Shown: positions 16,433 through 23,849, numbered from the stretch's first letter. The stretch is 32,514 bases of DNA from an uncultured Pelagibacteraceae bacterium (GCA_902560015.1 CACEKA010000012.1:1-32514); one strand, 5' to 3'. Numbers and translations: made by a program. Notes: generated by a model from the sequence alone, not told the origin.

Positions 16433-17389
16433 TTATATTTTTATTTTATTTAGAGCATTATTTTTAAATAAATTAGCTTCTTTTATATATCTTCTCACCA
16501 TTTCTGTAGATTTATGTCCAGTCATTGCCATAATACTTCTTTCTTCAGCTCCAGATTCTGCTGCAGATGTAGCAAAACCAGACCTTAAACTATGACCTGA
16601 GTAATTTTTACTGTCTATGCCTGCTAATTGAAGATACTTCTTGATCAAAATAGCAACTGTTTGATCAGTTAATCTATTTTCTGTAATCTTAGACCCTTTA
16701 TTTAATCTTCTAAATACAGGGCCATTATCTATTTTCGAATAATTCAACCATTTTTGAAGAGATTTAACTGGACAATAATTTGGATTATCAAAATAGGGTA
16801 GAGCTTTGATTGATCCCTCACCGAATTGATCTGTTTTAGATTTTTTTAGGTTGATTTTAAGGCCTTCGTTTACAAAATCTAGATCGTCATAATCTAATGA
16901 TACAATTTCATTTCTTCTAAAACCTCCAGAAAATCCAATTAATATTATTGTTCTGTCTCTTGATCTTTTAATTTCATCATCTTTAATCTCATCTATAACA
17001 TTAATTATAGTTTTTAAACTACTGATTAATATAGGTTTTTTCCCTTTTTGAATGCTTCCTTTACGTCTTTTGATACCCATAATATTCTCTATAATAGATG
17101 GATGTTTCATATCTAAATAATGCCCCTTTAATCTATGAATTACACCAATTGAAACAAGTCTCCGTTTTAAAGTGCTCATTTTTACTTCATTTGTAGATAA
17201 ATAGGTCAAATAGAGCGAAACTATTTTGGAATCTGATGGCATTGATTTAAATCCATTTTTTACACAAAATAACTCGAAATCTTTAAAGTCTGACCTATAA
17301 GCTCTTATAGTATTGTGTGATTTAGAGTTTTTTAGATTGATTAAAGTTTCTTCTTTTAATGCTTTTATATCTGTAATTAGTTCATTCAT
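16433..17389 (-). CDS. Tyrosine recombinase/integrase (Cre/Xer-like)
   Basis: Site-specific DNA recombinase. The N-terminal SAM-like core-binding domain (~1-100; 'SHNTIRAYRSDFKDFELFC') is followed by the catalytic domain with the complete set: Arg158 (GGFRRNE), a beta-hairpin Lys near 183-185, HSLR (His266, Arg269), His292 (TGHKS) and the nucleophile Tyr301. It is 318 aa and intact. The HSLRSGFATSAAESG...IMAMTGHKSTEMVRRYI block resembles stand-alone Cre-like recombinases rather than tRNA-targeting phage integrases. A 41-bp inverted repeat abuts its start codon. No phage or excisionase gene is adjacent. It ends the glycan island, but a role in island mobility is inference. Confidence 0.92.
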   Translation of the reverse strand: MNELITDIKALKEETLINLKNSKSHNTIRAYRSDFKDFELFCVKNGFKSMPSDSKIVSLYLTYLSTNEVKMSTLKRRLVSIGVIHRLKGHYLDMKHPSIIENIMGIKRRKGSIQKGKKPILISSLKTIINVIDEIKDDEIKRSRDRTIILIGFSGGFRRNEIVSLDYDDLDFVNEGLKINLKKSKTDQFGEGSIKALPYFDNPNYCPVKSLQKWLNYSKIDNGPVFRRLNKGSKITENRLTDQTVAILIKKYLQLAGIDSKNYSGHSLRSGFATSAAESGAEERSIMAMTGHKSTEMVRRYIKEANLFKNNALNKIKI

Positions 17390-17390
17390 T

Positions 17391-17431
17391 TATATTACTA
17401 TTGATAACCATTAATTATCGTTAGTAATATA
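17391..17431. repeat. Imperfect 41-bp inverted repeat (17-7-17) at the recombinase start
   Basis: Left arm TATATTACTATTGATAA (17391-17407), 7-bp centre CCATTAA (17408-17414), right arm TTATCGTTAGTAATATA (17415-17431). Arms match as inverted repeats at 15 of 17 positions. It lies 1 nt upstream of the recombinase ATG. Two recombinase-length arms around a short asymmetric spacer is the geometry of loxP/dif-type core sites. It could equally be an operator for autoregulation. No second copy was seen in the window. Confidence 0.6.
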
Positions 17432-17496
17432 TTACATGTTTTTTAATGTCAATACTTTAAATTTAAATAATTCTAAATATTTGTTAACAATTTATC

Positions 17497-17970
17497 ATGA
17501 ATGATATTTTAAGTATTTTAATTGCGGGTATATTCTCATGCATCATTCTAGATATTCTTGGATATTTATTAAAATTAATTGGAATTCCAGAACCTTCATG
17601 GGGAATTGTTGGGAGATGGACTTATTATATGCTTAAAAAAGCAGTTTTTTATAATCCTAAAGTTATTGATATGCCGAAATTTAAATATGAAATTTTACTT
17701 GGATGGATTTTCCATTATTACATATCATTATGTTGGGCAGTTGTTTATTATTTTGTTTTTATAATACTTGGGCTAAATATGTCTTATTTTTCGGGGCTAA
17801 TTTTCGGAGCTACTACTACTTTAGCGCCATTATTTATATTTATGCCTTTTACAGGTCAAGGTATCTTAGCTTCAAATACTGAAAACCCTTTAAAAACATT
17901 TTTTGTATTTTTAATCAGACATTCACTATATGGACTAGCTATGTATGAGGCATTTAGGTGGTTTACTTAA
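17497..17970 (+). CDS. DUF2938-like membrane protein
   Basis: A 157-aa integral membrane protein with about four hydrophobic helices (roughly 4-26, 67-93, 96-120 and 133-152). 'PSWGIVGRWTYYMLKKAVFYNPKVIDMPKFKYEILLGWIFHYYISLCWAVVYY' fits my memory of the DUF2938 family, which has no known function. It is transcribed divergently from the recombinase across a 107-bp gap. Whether it belongs functionally with the recombinase or marks the resumption of core genome cannot be told from sequence. A shorter overlapping frame at 17579-17764 is a shadow. Confidence 0.65.
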   Translation: MNDILSILIAGIFSCIILDILGYLLKLIGIPEPSWGIVGRWTYYMLKKAVFYNPKVIDMPKFKYEILLGWIFHYYISLCWAVVYYFVFIILGLNMSYFSGLIFGATTTLAPLFIFMPFTGQGILASNTENPLKTFFVFLIRHSLYGLAMYEAFRWFT

Positions 17971-18054
17971 TAATATCAATAATTTAAAATTTAAAATTAA
18001 ATTAAATGATTAGAAAATTACTGCATTTGAACTCTATAAACTTAAGGATTATAT

Positions 18055-18228
18055 ATGGGTTCTATTGATGGTGTAATTGAGCCAATATATTTTTTAATAA
18101 CATCAATTGGATTTATAATTCTAACTGTAATTCAATATAAAAAAACTGGGAAAAGTTTAGAAACAAAATATCTTTCAATTTTGTCAATCTTTTTTATATT
18201 TTGCTTTGTTATTTTAAAATATTATTAA
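18055..18228 (+). CDS. Small membrane protein, 57 aa, hypothetical
   Basis: The ATG at 18055 follows a fair Shine-Dalgarno (AAGGA, ~6 nt upstream) and opens a 57-codon frame ending at TAA 18226-18228. The product reads MGSIDGVIEPIYFLITSIGF..., with two hydrophobic helices (~10-27 and ~40-56) joined by a short basic loop (QYKKTGKSLETKYL). The N-terminus is acidic. It fills most of the space between the DUF2938-like gene and the Ogt-like gene, and its stop lies 4 nt before the latter, which suggests cotranscription. I recognise no family. Confidence 0.55.
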   Translation: MGSIDGVIEPIYFLITSIGFIILTVIQYKKTGKSLETKYLSILSIFFIFCFVILKYY

Positions 18229-18232
18229 ATAT

Positions 18233-18511
18233 ATGATATTAAATGGTACAAAATTTCAGCTTAAAGTCTGGAATTACTTGAAAAAAATACCTAAAGGCAA
18301 GGTTAAAACATACCTAGAAGTTGCTAAAGCCATTGGAAAACCAAGAGCTTTTAGAGCTGTAGCAAATGCAGTTGGTAAAAACCCCTATCCTCCCAAAATA
18401 CCCTGTCATAGAGTGATAAGATCTGATGGCAGCCTTGGTGGTTACTCGGGAAAAGGTGGTATTAGGCAAAAAAGACTGTTATTAAGATCTGAGAAGGTAT
18501 TTATTAAATAG
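18233..18511 (+). CDS. Single-domain methylated-DNA--protein-cysteine methyltransferase (Ogt C-terminal domain)
   Basis: 92 aa corresponding only to the DNA-binding/active-site domain of O6-alkylguanine-DNA alkyltransferases. It carries 'FQLKVWNYLKKIPKGKVKTYLEVAKAIGKPRAFRAVANAVGKNP' (helix-turn-helix with Arg finger), the intact acceptor motif PCHR (Cys58, residues 57-60) and 'GGYSGKGGIRQKRLLLRSE'. Because the Cys is kept (PCHR rather than the PWHR of alkyltransferase-like proteins) it may still repair O6-alkylguanine by suicide transfer. The N-terminal ribonuclease-H-like domain is absent. A terminator hairpin follows ~32 nt downstream. Confidence 0.87.
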   Translation: MILNGTKFQLKVWNYLKKIPKGKVKTYLEVAKAIGKPRAFRAVANAVGKNPYPPKIPCHRVIRSDGSLGGYSGKGGIRQKRLLLRSEKVFIK

Positions 18512-18543
18512 CGTTCTTTATACTCCCAATTCTTAAATTAACC

Positions 18544-18582
18544 GCTAAAATAAACACTTTTAAGTTATTTTAGCTATTTTTT
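18544..18582 (+). terminator. Rho-independent terminator after the Ogt-like gene
   Basis: GCTAAAATAA (18544-18553) and TTATTTTAGC (18565-18574) form a perfect 10-bp stem with an 11-nt loop, followed by TATTTTTT. GC content of the stem is low, but the geometry and T-run fit an intrinsic terminator for the plus-strand genes ending at 18511. Confidence 0.7.
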
Positions 18583-18589
18583 ACATAAT

Positions 18590-18598
18590 TGGTATTAT
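18590..18598 (+). promoter_or_regulatory. Possible extended -10 promoter for the candidate RNA
   Basis: TGG followed directly by TATTAT (18590-18598) fits the TGn extended -10 pattern; no good -35 is visible. Predicted start is near 18605, a few nt before the first stem of the candidate RNA. Weak evidence in AT-rich DNA. Confidence 0.3.
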
Positions 18599-18604
18599 AC
18601 AGCC

Positions 18605-18740
18605 TTTAGTTGTACTAGATATCAATCTTTGCTAAAAATAAGGTGCTCTATGGCCGTTTAAACCATATATTCTAATAGTGCATTGCTCTATTTTATAATG
18701 ATATCAGTACTTTTAGAAGACAGTAAAAATACTGTTTTTT
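18605..18740 (+). ncRNA. Candidate structured small RNA
   Basis: An outer stem pairs GTACTAGATATCA (18612-18624) with TGATATCAGTAC (18699-18710): 12 bp with one bulged A. It encloses two hairpins: TATGG/CCATA (18649-18653 with 18663-18667, 9-nt loop) and AATAGTGC/GCTCTATT (18674-18681 with 18685-18692, triloop, one U-U mismatch). Together they make a three-way junction. A terminator-like hairpin with T6 follows. It lies in the only large gene-free stretch of the window. No known RNA family is recognised, and the stems have not been tested by covariation. Confidence 0.35.
18719..18740 (+). terminator. Terminator-like hairpin with T6 run
   Basis: CAGTA (18721-18725), loop AAAA, TACTG (18730-18734), then TTTTTT. 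Flanking GA/TT pairs can lengthen the stem with G-U wobbles. Since a terminator already follows the Ogt-like gene ~140 nt earlier, a second one implies a separate short transcript in between. Confidence 0.55.
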
Positions 18741-19073
18741 CCATTAATTTTCGCTCCACTTATGTTATTTAATACTAATTGCTGATATCAATATTTTCAT
18801 TATACTTAAAAAGTGTTGGTATTAAATACTTTTAATCAATTATTAGATATTTGATTTATGCTTTGAATTTTAGGACTTAAATAATTCAATATATCAAGAT
18901 TGATTAATTTGATTTTTTAATTATTGAGCAATTTTAAAGATATAGTAACATTTATTTTACTATATTTTAATAAATTTTAATATTTTAATATATTTAAAAA
19001 TACTAATAATTACAATAGTTTACATATATAAATTAATATAATTGTTTAATTTATAGTAAATAAATATTTACTA
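18741..19073. other. AT-rich gene-free stretch with inverted repeats
   Basis: I see no coding frame. It contains a third GATATCA (18784-18790), an 8-bp inverted repeat TATAGTAA-N8-TTACTATA (18941-18964), and a 22-bp palindrome ATAGTAAATA-AA-TATTTACTAT (19053-19074) just past the EamA-permease stop. The last could act as a 3' stabiliser or weak terminator for the minus-strand operon, although no T-run follows on that strand. Composition is extremely AT-rich. Confidence 0.5.
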
Positions 19074-19926
19074 TTAACTTGACTTATTTAAATAGTGTTC
19101 TCTTTTAGAGATATAAAGGCCACTTAGAACAATGATAAATAGTCCCAAATAAGTCCAATTATCAGGCAACTCATGGAAGAAATAATAACTAATAAGTATA
19201 TTTGTAATAATTTCTGTATAGCCCAAGGGAGCTAATTTAGATGCATCGGCATATTTCAGTGATAAAATTAGAAAAAGGTGCGCTACAGAGGCTATAAGGC
19301 CGATTAAAGCCATTAAAATCCATTGATTTGAAGTAGGATTAATCCATACAGAAGGCATAAACAGACTAATTATAATAGTTCCTATCAAACCTGACAATAA
19401 AAGTGTTAAAAGTGGATTATCTGATGTGCTCAACTTCCTTGTGATTATAAGATAAAATCCATAACAAATTCCATTACCTAATGCGGCCATTGTAGCTAAA
19501 TTTAGCTCAATAAAGCCAGGCCTTATTACTATTAATGTTCCTATAAATCCTAAGGATACAGCAGTCCACCTTTTCACCCCTACTTTCTCTTTGAGGAAGA
19601 ATGGTGACAAAGCTGTTACGCATATAGGTGCAACAAAAGCTAAAGTTAGAGCTTTAGGAAGAGAAATCTCTGATATTGCATAAAAGAATAAATACGTGGA
19701 AAAAACAAATATCAATCCTCTTATTAATTGAAGTGTAGGTTTTTTTTGTCCAAACTAATGTGTGTCTGTAAAAAATTAACATCAATCCTAAAGTAAAAAC
19801 TACAGTGAAAAAATATCTCGCCCAAGTAATTTGGAGAACATCCATAGATGAACTTAAATATTTTGCAAAAGCGTCCATGACAGGCACAATCATCCATGCT
19901 GAAGCATTTAATATTATTGCTTTCAT
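19074..19926 (-). pseudogene. EamA/RhaT-family permease with a frameshift in an A8 tract
   Basis: Two overlapping frames (90 aa from 19926 and 213 aa ending at 19074) join into one EamA (drug/metabolite transporter) protein of ~283 aa. The frame runs to '...YRHTLVWTKK', and the conserved continuation 'PTLQLIRGLIFVFSTYLFFYAISEISLPKA' is in the other frame. The break is an 8-T run on the plus strand (19740-19747; A8 in the coding strand). Removing one base restores the whole protein, with ten hydrophobic helices and both EamA repeats. No other lesion is visible, so it could be a sequencing error, a recent mutation, or a gene rescued by slippage. It follows the AEC permease by 16 nt. Confidence 0.85.
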
Positions 19927-19942
19927 AAGATGAAGATACTGC

Positions 19943-20842
19943 TTAATAGAAGTATTTTAAAGCAAAGAATAATGTAATTGGAATTGTGATTAAAGACATT
20001 AATGTAGAAACTACAATAGTACTTGAAATATTATCAACTATCTCTTTAGGTGAATACATAGAAGCAATTAGATAACATAATATAGCACTTGGCATCGAAG
20101 ATTGGATCAAAACAACTCCCGCAGCAACTCCAGAAAGATTAAAAATTTTTATAACCATTAATCCAATTATAGGACCTATAACAACTCTACCAATTGAAGT
20201 TATTATAGAGTCTTTAAATGAAAATACTTTCATTTGTGTTAGCGCTATACCTAAAGACATTAAAATCATCACTATCATTCCATAAGCTAATAACATTACT
20301 GTATTCATGACAAATTGAGGGATAGGTTGTTCAAAATAAAGAAATAAAACAGTTACTATAATAGCGTAAAAAGCAGGACTTTTAATTATTGTATGAAAAT
20401 CAAAAGCTCTTTTAGCAAGGAAAATATTCAAAGTGAAATGAAGAAAAACTACTAGTGATGAAATAGATGCAGCCATCCCCATTCCTAATTCACCATAAGC
20501 AAATAAACAAATAGGTATACCCATATTACCAGTGTTGGGTAAGAAAAAAGTTGGTAATTCCCTTAGATAGTCTTTCTTCATTAAAAAAAGAAAAATTAAC
20601 CCTACAATTCCAAATAGTGTCAAAAGAATAATCCCGTAAATAAAAAAATTAGCGAATACTTCAAAAGAAACACTACCAGCAGTAAGGGCAAAAATAACTA
20701 AAGATGGAGTACCAAAATTACCTGAATAAGTTGTAATAAAAGAAGTATCAATATTAGGATTTTTTTTTCCTAAAAAAACACCTATACCAACTATAAAGAA
20801 TACAGGAAATAAAACTTCAAAAAGCTTTAAATATATTTCCAT
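19943..20842 (-). CDS. AEC-family (auxin efflux carrier-like) permease
   Basis: A 299-aa membrane protein with ten hydrophobic helices in two halves, typical of the AEC family, whose bacterial members transport malate, malonate and other organic acids. Motifs: 'FFIVGIGVFLGKKNPNIDTSFIT', 'FLPNTGNMGIPICLFAYGELG' (the conserved N-x-G-N-x-G-x-P region of the first half) and 'GVVLIQSSMPSAILCYLIASMY' in the second half. Substrate unknown. It starts within the hom stop (TAATG overlap), so it is cotranscribed with amino-acid biosynthesis genes; export of an amino-acid intermediate is a guess only. Confidence 0.87.
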   Translation of the reverse strand: MEIYLKLFEVLFPVFFIVGIGVFLGKKNPNIDTSFITTYSGNFGTPSLVIFALTAGSVSFEVFANFFIYGIILLTLFGIVGLIFLFLMKKDYLRELPTFFLPNTGNMGIPICLFAYGELGMGMAASISSLVVFLHFTLNIFLAKRAFDFHTIIKSPAFYAIIVTVLFLYFEQPIPQFVMNTVMLLAYGMIVMILMSLGIALTQMKVFSFKDSIITSIGRVVIGPIIGLMVIKIFNLSGVAAGVVLIQSSMPSAILCYLIASMYSPKEIVDNISSTIVVSTLMSLITIPITLFFALKYFY

Positions 20843-22134
20843 TAACTTAACAATCTTATCAATGTAGGACTTTTAAGAATATTATTGTTTTTCTTAAAAA
20901 TAGACAAACAATTATGACAATTTAGTTCTGAGGTTTTGTGAGTTATAATAACTATTGTTGCTTTATTGTTTTTTTTATCAGGTGTTTGAATAAGCCTTTT
21001 TACTGATATTTTATACTTTGCTAAACGATTTGTAATTTGTGACAAAACACCTGGTTTATCTTTAACTTCAAATCTCAAATATAATGAATTTACGTAATTA
21101 TTAATATTGTAAGGTTTTAGAGATCTTAATTTAGAAACAGATACACCAAAAGGTTTTTTAATATTACCTCTTAGTATAGACAGCAAATCAGATAATAAAG
21201 ATGAAGATGTTGGTCCAGGTCCTGCCCCTTCACCCTGTAAGATACTTTCACCAACTGGTTTCCCTTCTAATATAACTGCATTCATTACACCATTTACATT
21301 TCCTATGTATGACTTTTTACTTACCAAGCATGGATGAACTGTCTCAAATAAATGATTATTTTTTAATTCAGAAATTCCCAAAAGTTTTATTCTTAAATCT
21401 AGTTGATTTGCAATCTTTATGTCTTTTAAGTCAATATTTTCAATACCCTCCATCAAACATTTGTGCATAGAAATTTTGCTATTGAAAGCTAATGCAGAAA
21501 GTATTCTCACCTTGGCAAAAGCATCAAATCCATTTAAATCTAGTTTAGGATTTCCAGGCTCAGCGTATCCAAGTTTTTGCGCTTTTTTTAAAACATTTGA
21601 AAAATTCTGATTTGAATTCTCCATTTCAGATAATATATAATTTGATGTCCCATTTAGTATTCCATAAACTTTAGAAATTTTATTTGTAGCTAATCCCTCT
21701 TTAATAGATCTAAGTATTGGTATACCTCCAGCTACAGATGCTTCAAATTCTAAATTTACATTATTTTTTTCAGCAAGTTTTGCTAGATCATTACCATGTT
21801 TTGAAATCAAAGCTTTATTTGGAGTAATTACATGAATCTTATTTTTTAAAGCTGTTTCAATAACTTTTTTAGAAATTCCATCAGACAACCCTATAGCTTC
21901 AAACAGAATATCTACTTTTTTTTTCTTAAAAATTTCTAAAGGATTTTTAAAAAAAATTTTTTTATTTATTTTAAATTGCCTTTTTTTGTTAATATTTTTT
22001 GCAGAAATAGCAACAACATTAATTTTAATTCCAGTCTTAAGTTCAATTTCTTTTTTTTTAGTATTAAGTTCATTAAATAAATAAATTCCAACTTGTCCTA
22101 ACCCTACTACAGCAATATTTATTAAATTTTTCAT
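20842..22134 (-). CDS. hom: Homoserine dehydrogenase
   Basis: Reduces aspartate semialdehyde to homoserine, the branch point to threonine and methionine. NAD(P) motif GLGQVG (residues 11-16), 'TPNKALISKHG', 'FEASVAGGIPILRSIKEGLATNKISKVYGILNGTSNYIL' (the family signature) and 'GYAEPGNPKLDLNGFDAFAKVRIL' are present. A C-terminal ACT domain (~348-430, 'LRFEVKDKPGVLSQITNRLAKYKISVKRL') suggests threonine feedback. It is 430 aa, normal. It supplies homoserine for MetY-type sulfhydrylation encoded 2.4 kb away. It overlaps the small lipoprotein gene by 4 nt and the AEC gene by 1 nt. Confidence 0.95.
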   Translation of the reverse strand: MKNLINIAVVGLGQVGIYLFNELNTKKKEIELKTGIKINVVAISAKNINKKRQFKINKKIFFKNPLEIFKKKKVDILFEAIGLSDGISKKVIETALKNKIHVITPNKALISKHGNDLAKLAEKNNVNLEFEASVAGGIPILRSIKEGLATNKISKVYGILNGTSNYILSEMENSNQNFSNVLKKAQKLGYAEPGNPKLDLNGFDAFAKVRILSALAFNSKISMHKCLMEGIENIDLKDIKIANQLDLRIKLLGISELKNNHLFETVHPCLVSKKSYIGNVNGVMNAVILEGKPVGESILQGEGAGPGPTSSSLLSDLLSILRGNIKKPFGVSVSKLRSLKPYNINNYVNSLYLRFEVKDKPGVLSQITNRLAKYKISVKRLIQTPDKKNNKATIVIITHKTSELNCHNCLSIFKKNNNILKSPTLIRLLS

Positions 22135-22358
22135 TCGTTTATATTTGGATATTTACTTTTTTTTGTGTAGTCATCTATATAAATCTCATATTCTTCAAGC
22201 GTCATATTTGTTATATCATCTGACTTTTTTAATATTTTTTTTAGATCTTTTTGATTATTTTTCTTTTTAATAACATCTTCTCTCCAATATTGAGAATCTT
22301 TATTTAATGAACAGTTAGTAAGAAATAATGATATTAATAATATCAATATTATTTTCAT
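22131..22358 (-). CDS. Small predicted lipoprotein, 75 aa
   Basis: Begins with a lipoprotein signal (MKIILILLISLFLTNC), the lipobox ending at Cys16, followed by a short, highly charged region (~17-75) with 'KKKNNQKDLKKILKKSDDITNMTLEEYEIYIDDYTKKSKYPNINE'. No domain is recognised; the mature part could be a helix-turn peptide at the inner or outer membrane. The start shares one base with the argC stop and the end overlaps hom by 4 nt, so it is translated as part of that operon. Tight embedding supports a real gene. Confidence 0.7.
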   Translation of the reverse strand: MKIILILLISLFLTNCSLNKDSQYWREDVIKKKNNQKDLKKILKKSDDITNMTLEEYEIYIDDYTKKSKYPNINE

Positions 22359-23377
22359 TAAAGACCAGTTTTAGGAGGAAAATTAAATTTTAAATTTAAG
22401 TTCTGCACAGCTTGTCCTGCACCACCTTTTATCAAGTTATCTATGGCAGAAAGTATTATAATTTTATTTTTATATTTAGTTTTACACACAGATATATAAC
22501 AATTATTAGTGTTAATAACGTCATTTGTACTAATCAATGAATCAGATTTTAAAACTTTAATAAAATTATTTTTTTTGTAAAAATTAGACAATGTCTTTAA
22601 TACTTTTGATTGAGTAACATTCGCTTCTAAATCAATATAGATAGTACTTAGTATACCTCTAAACATTGGTGTTAAATGAGGTGTAAAATTAAAATCAATT
22701 TTTTTATTAGAGTACTTATTTAACATTTGATGAATTTCAGAGTTATGACGATGAAAACCAACACCATAAGCACTTAATGACTCGTATAAATTTTTATCTT
22801 TATATTTTTTATGAACTCCTCTACCAGCACCAGAATATCCAGATTTAGAATCCATAATAATATTTTTAACTTTTACTAATTTATTCTTAAATAAAGGTAC
22901 AAGAGGTAACAATATCGATGTTGGATAACATCCTGGACAGGAAATTATTTGATATTTTTTTATTTCACTTCCGTTTATTTCAGGCAAAGAGTAAATACTT
23001 TTTTTAATTAAGCTAGGCGATCTATGTTTTTGTTTATACCATTTAAGATAATCAGATTTTTTTTCTAATCTAAAATCTGCAGCTAAATCAATTAATGTAA
23101 CATCTTTATTTAATTGTTTAGATATATCCTGTGCCTGACCATTGGGTAAAGCTGTAAAAACAACGTCTATATTTTTTAAAAGATCTTTATTAAATTTTAT
23201 GATTTTAGGTAATTTTTTATTTGATAAAGATTTATCATAGTGAGAAATTTTTTTACCAACAGAGGTGTTGCCACAAAGATATTTTATTTTTATATATTTG
23301 TGTTTAGTTAAAAGTTTTATTAATTGAACTCCAATATATCCAGTCGAACCGGCAACTAATGCATTAAGCTTAGGCAT
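22358..23377 (-). CDS. argC: N-acetyl-gamma-glutamyl-phosphate reductase
   Basis: Third step of arginine biosynthesis: NADPH-dependent reduction of N-acetylglutamyl phosphate. The Rossmann start GSTGYIG (residues 10-16), the catalytic Cys150 in 'SCPGCYPTSILLPLVPL', 'SGYSGAGRG' and the conserved His region 'GVGFHRHNSEI' identify it, as does the C-terminal 'IDNLIKGGAGQAVQNLN'. It is 339 aa, the usual type-1 length. It lies 33 nt after rpsI; argC downstream of rplM-rpsI is a known alphaproteobacterial arrangement. Confidence 0.95.
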   Translation of the reverse strand: MPKLNALVAGSTGYIGVQLIKLLTKHKYIKIKYLCGNTSVGKKISHYDKSLSNKKLPKIIKFNKDLLKNIDVVFTALPNGQAQDISKQLNKDVTLIDLAADFRLEKKSDYLKWYKQKHRSPSLIKKSIYSLPEINGSEIKKYQIISCPGCYPTSILLPLVPLFKNKLVKVKNIIMDSKSGYSGAGRGVHKKYKDKNLYESLSAYGVGFHRHNSEIHQMLNKYSNKKIDFNFTPHLTPMFRGILSTIYIDLEANVTQSKVLKTLSNFYKKNNFIKVLKSDSLISTNDVINTNNCYISVCKTKYKNKIIILSAIDNLIKGGAGQAVQNLNLKFNFPPKTGL

Positions 23378-23410
23378 AATTTATTATAACAGTTTAAAAT
23401 TAAAAAAAAA

Positions 23411-23848
23411 TTATCTTTTAGAGAATTGGAAGCTTCTTCTAGCTTTTCTTCTACCAGGTTTTTTTCTCTCAACAGCTCTGGAGTCTCTTGTGGTTAACTT
23501 TTCAGTTTTTAGTGTAGCTTTTAAATTTTCATCAAACATTACTAATGCTTTTGAAATACCATGTACCATAGCTCCAGCTTGACCAGTGGGTCCTCCTCCA
23601 CTAACGCTACATCTTACGTCGTAATCTGTAGATTGATTAATTAAGTCAAAAGGTCTTGTTATTTGAAGATGATGAAATTCACTAGAAAAATATTCATTAA
23701 ATAATTTTCCATTAACATATATTTTGCCAGAACCTTTTTTTAACCAAACTTTCGCTATTGAGGTTTTTCTTCTTCCAGTTGCGTATTTACTGTCTTTAAA
23801 GTCTAATTTAAGTTTAGGTGTTTTTGATGCTGTTTGAGTATTTTCCAT
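23411..23848 (-). CDS. rpsI: 30S ribosomal protein S9
   Basis: Small-subunit protein whose C-terminal tail reaches the P-site tRNA. The core reads 'YATGRRKTSIAKVWLKKGSGKIYVNGK', 'VSGGGPTGQAGAMVHGISKAL' and the invariant tail 'RDSRAVERKKPGRRKARRSFQFSKR'. At 145 aa it has an N-terminal extension of ~16-18 residues before the core, common in Alphaproteobacteria. It follows rplM after 1 nt and is certainly cotranscribed with it. Confidence 0.97.
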   Translation of the reverse strand: MENTQTASKTPKLKLDFKDSKYATGRRKTSIAKVWLKKGSGKIYVNGKLFNEYFSSEFHHLQITRPFDLINQSTDYDVRCSVSGGGPTGQAGAMVHGISKALVMFDENLKATLKTEKLTTRDSRAVERKKPGRRKARRSFQFSKR

Positions 23849-23849
23849 A

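Noticed and set aside
16311..16595. 94-aa plus-strand frame across the rfbB/recombinase junction
   Set aside because: Antisense to two well-supported genes, hydrophobic low-complexity translation only.
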